DNA of 6,054 nt, from positions 1-6,054 of the forward strand of contig JAEZGD010000601.1 of NCBI GenBank assembly GCA_023417165.1, given 5' to 3'. This document shows, in pieces, positions 5,066-6,054 of the stretch. The notes beneath the pieces were generated by a model. That model saw only the letters and a program-made list of their open reading frames with translations. It was not told where the DNA came from and ran no database searches. The position numbers were made by a program, and so were the translations under genes. Every line of letters starts with the position of its first letter. The first letter of the stretch is position 1. This DNA comes from Planctomycetota bacterium (GTDB taxonomy: Bacteria > Planctomycetota > Planctomycetia > Pirellulales > Pirellulaceae).

Positions 5066-5701
5066 AATCTGGGCCACGCGTGCTCGCGCAGGCGACGGGT
5101 GACCGGCTGTCGGCGCGATGTCGTACCAATAGTTTGCGTTGTCCGCAGACTGGATCTTAAGCCACCGATAGTTGGTGACGTGCCAGGGCCGAATGGTCTG
5201 GGCTAAATTATCCAGCACGAGCGGGCCCTTGGTGGTCGATACCACGAGCACCAGATGACCGACGCCGGAGGCCGTTTTGACGACGGACAACCGCAGCGAA
5301 CGCGAGGGAACGCCTTTCTGCAAAAGCGCATGCCGCTTCGTGACGGCATAATCATTACAATCGCCGGAAAACGGCGCGATATTCCATCCGTCGCTGAGAT
5401 TGGAGCCATAGCGCTTGGCCTCAGGAGAGATCGCGGAATTGATCTCGCTATTGACGGTTTCCATCAGTTCGAGCAGATCCGGAGTCAATGCAACGCGATC
5501 CGGGCTCGCGAGATCGGTCCGGCAGTCCGCGGGATAGCGAATGCAGAAGCGGATGTGCTGAAAGGGCGCGAGCGTTGGCGTGGTGGCCTGGATCGAAGGC
5601 ACATCTTCGAAGCCGGTAGGGTAGGTACCTGCTGCCTCGCCGCCGGATGAAGCGAGCATGCTGGCCGTAACCAAAGCGATCACTAAAAAAGATTTCGCCA
5701 T
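5054..5701 (-). CDS. Periplasmic bacterial transglutaminase-like cysteine peptidase (BTLCP, LapG-related)
   Basis: A 215-residue protein with a signal peptide (Lys 3, hydrophobic core at about 5-17, cleavage near G-E-A-A at 21-24). The catalytic triad is visible: Cys115 in F-S-G-D-C-N-D-Y-A-V-T-K-R, His149 in G-V-G-H-L-V-L-V-V, and Asp164 in L-V-L-D-N-L. The segments around them and the length match the BTLCP family (peptidase C93, PF06035). The best-known relative, LapG, cuts a biofilm adhesin in the periplasm under control of the c-di-GMP receptor LapD. Alphaproteobacteria also carry BTLCPs without LapD, with unknown targets. Cysteines 53 and 60 in the N-terminal part could form a disulphide. 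The ATG at 5701 has GGGTGG very close upstream; the next Met (15) would cut into the signal peptide. The gene converges on the polymerase gene with a 12-bp overlap. The substrate is unknown. Confidence 0.9.
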   Translation of the reverse strand: MAKSFLVIALVTASMLASSGGEAAGTYPTGFEDVPSIQATTPTLAPFQHIRFCIRYPADCRTDLASPDRVALTPDLLELMETVNSEINSAISPEAKRYGSNLSDGWNIAPFSGDCNDYAVTKRHALLQKGVPSRSLRLSVVKTASGVGHLVLVVSTTKGPLVLDNLAQTIRPWHVTNYRWLKIQSADNANYWYDIAPTAGHPSPARARVAQISQR

Positions 5702-5729
5702 ACCACCCGTCTACGCATGTACTTCGAAA

Positions 5730-5746
5730 GCCCTGTCCGGCAGGGC
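5730..5746. promoter_or_regulatory. Perfect short hairpin upstream of the cysteine peptidase gene
   Basis: GCCCTG-TCCGG-CAGGGC: 6-bp GC-rich arms around a five-base loop, 28 bp upstream of the peptidase ATG. It could be an operator or a leader hairpin. It has no T-tract, so a terminator for the gene further upstream is unlikely. The rest of 5702-5907 holds only an AT-rich patch with the small repeat ATTTT-GAT-AAAAT (5824-5836) and no convincing gene. Confidence 0.35.
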
Positions 5747-5907
5747 AATACATAGTGACAAGCCTGAATTAATGATTTGCTACGCTTTGGTGAAAGCCCC
5801 TTGCGTTTCAAATGATGCCCAGGATTTTGATAAAATTGGCATTTCCGACGAGCCAGATTGCAATGGCGAAGCGATTTGACCCTCACGCGTCACATATGGG
5901 CGGCCGC

Positions 5908-6054
5908 CTACCGGAATAGCGCGATCGCGGCCCAGCCAAGCAGCCCGAACCATACAATCATGGCCGTCGCGAGCAGCACCACTAGTCCTATCACCATTGC
6001 GTAGCGGGTCCAGCGCTGACGCCGCGACCGGGTGGGCGCCGACGGGCTGTGTGG
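5908..6054 (-). CDS. Small membrane protein of unknown function, 5' end missing
   Basis: Partial gene entering from the right edge on the minus strand: 48 residues then TAG at 5908-5910. The visible part starts with a Ser/Pro/Arg-rich stretch (H-S-P-S-A-P-T-R-S-R-R-Q-R-W-T-R-Y) that would sit in the cytoplasm. A long hydrophobic segment follows (about residues 20-47, A-M-V-I-G-L-V-V-L-L ... W-A-A-I-A-L-F-R), enough for one long or two short membrane helices, and it ends almost at the stop. A Met inside (residue 20) could be a start, but the basic stretch before the helix fits a positive-inside anchor, so the gene probably starts beyond the window. It is in the same direction as the peptidase gene, 206 bp upstream of it. 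Family and role are unknown. Confidence 0.6.
   Translation of the reverse strand, partial: PHSPSAPTRSRRQRWTRYAMVIGLVVLLATAMIVWFGLLGWAAIALFR

Noticed and set aside
4564..5160. 198-residue plus-strand open frame
   Set aside because: It overlaps the polymerase in another frame, where the polymerase carries all the family motifs; the product has shadow-like Arg/Gly/Ser composition.
5658..5879. 73-residue plus-strand open frame in the gap upstream of the peptidase gene
   Set aside because: Starts antisense inside the peptidase signal peptide, has no ribosome binding site and no protein-like features.
5884..5907. MluI, NdeI and NotI sites close together, with another NotI site at 713-720, hinting at a cloning vector
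   Set aside because: The sites sit in ordinary GC-rich intergenic sequence next to natural-looking genes, with no vector sequence; chance is the simplest reading.

Overview
The window looks like part of an exopolysaccharide or surface-polysaccharide locus from a moderately GC-rich alphaproteobacterium. It is most likely a Rhizobiales member of the Bradyrhizobium/Rhodopseudomonas group. That guess rests on two small exported proteins of a kind I associate with that group, a bacterial transglutaminase-like cysteine peptidase, and the style of the export and polymerase genes. No gene here fixes the genus.

Layout, left to right. Bases 1-705 hold the 3' part of a family 25 glycosyltransferase (+). 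A 126-bp gap follows, carrying two related 16-bp dyads, and then a small secreted protein (832-1068, +). A strong hairpin (1083-1112) separates that gene from a convergent one for a four-cysteine exported protein (1147-1407, -), which has its own plausible promoter (1463-1491). Next is an 81-residue two-helix membrane protein (1602-1847, -) resembling the ExoX/SyrA exopolysaccharide repressors. A 524-bp divergent intergenic region follows, with repeated GGGACTGTCA and CTGTCAAATG motifs and an extended -10 promoter. It leads into a Wza-like outer-membrane polysaccharide export lipoprotein (2372-3571, +). After 66 bp, which contain a seven-codon mini-ORF, comes a multi-pass O-antigen ligase/Wzy-type polymerase (3638-5065, +). 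A periplasmic transglutaminase-like cysteine peptidase (5054-5701, -) converges on it with a 12-bp overlap. The window ends in the 3' part of a small membrane protein gene (5908-6054, -).

Inferred joint function: the glycosyltransferase helps build a repeat unit, the Wzy-like protein polymerises it in the periplasm, and the Wza-like lipoprotein carries the polymer across the outer membrane. The ExoX/SyrA-like protein may hold production down. The cysteine peptidase and small exported proteins may act at the cell surface, but nothing in the sequence ties them directly to the polymer. No flippase, chain-length regulator (Wzc/ExoP type) or initiating transferase lies in the window. I saw no RNA gene, CRISPR array, insertion sequence or integrase. 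The least explained parts are the repeated motifs around the export gene, the dyad pair, the mini-ORF ahead of the polymerase, and the small proteins.
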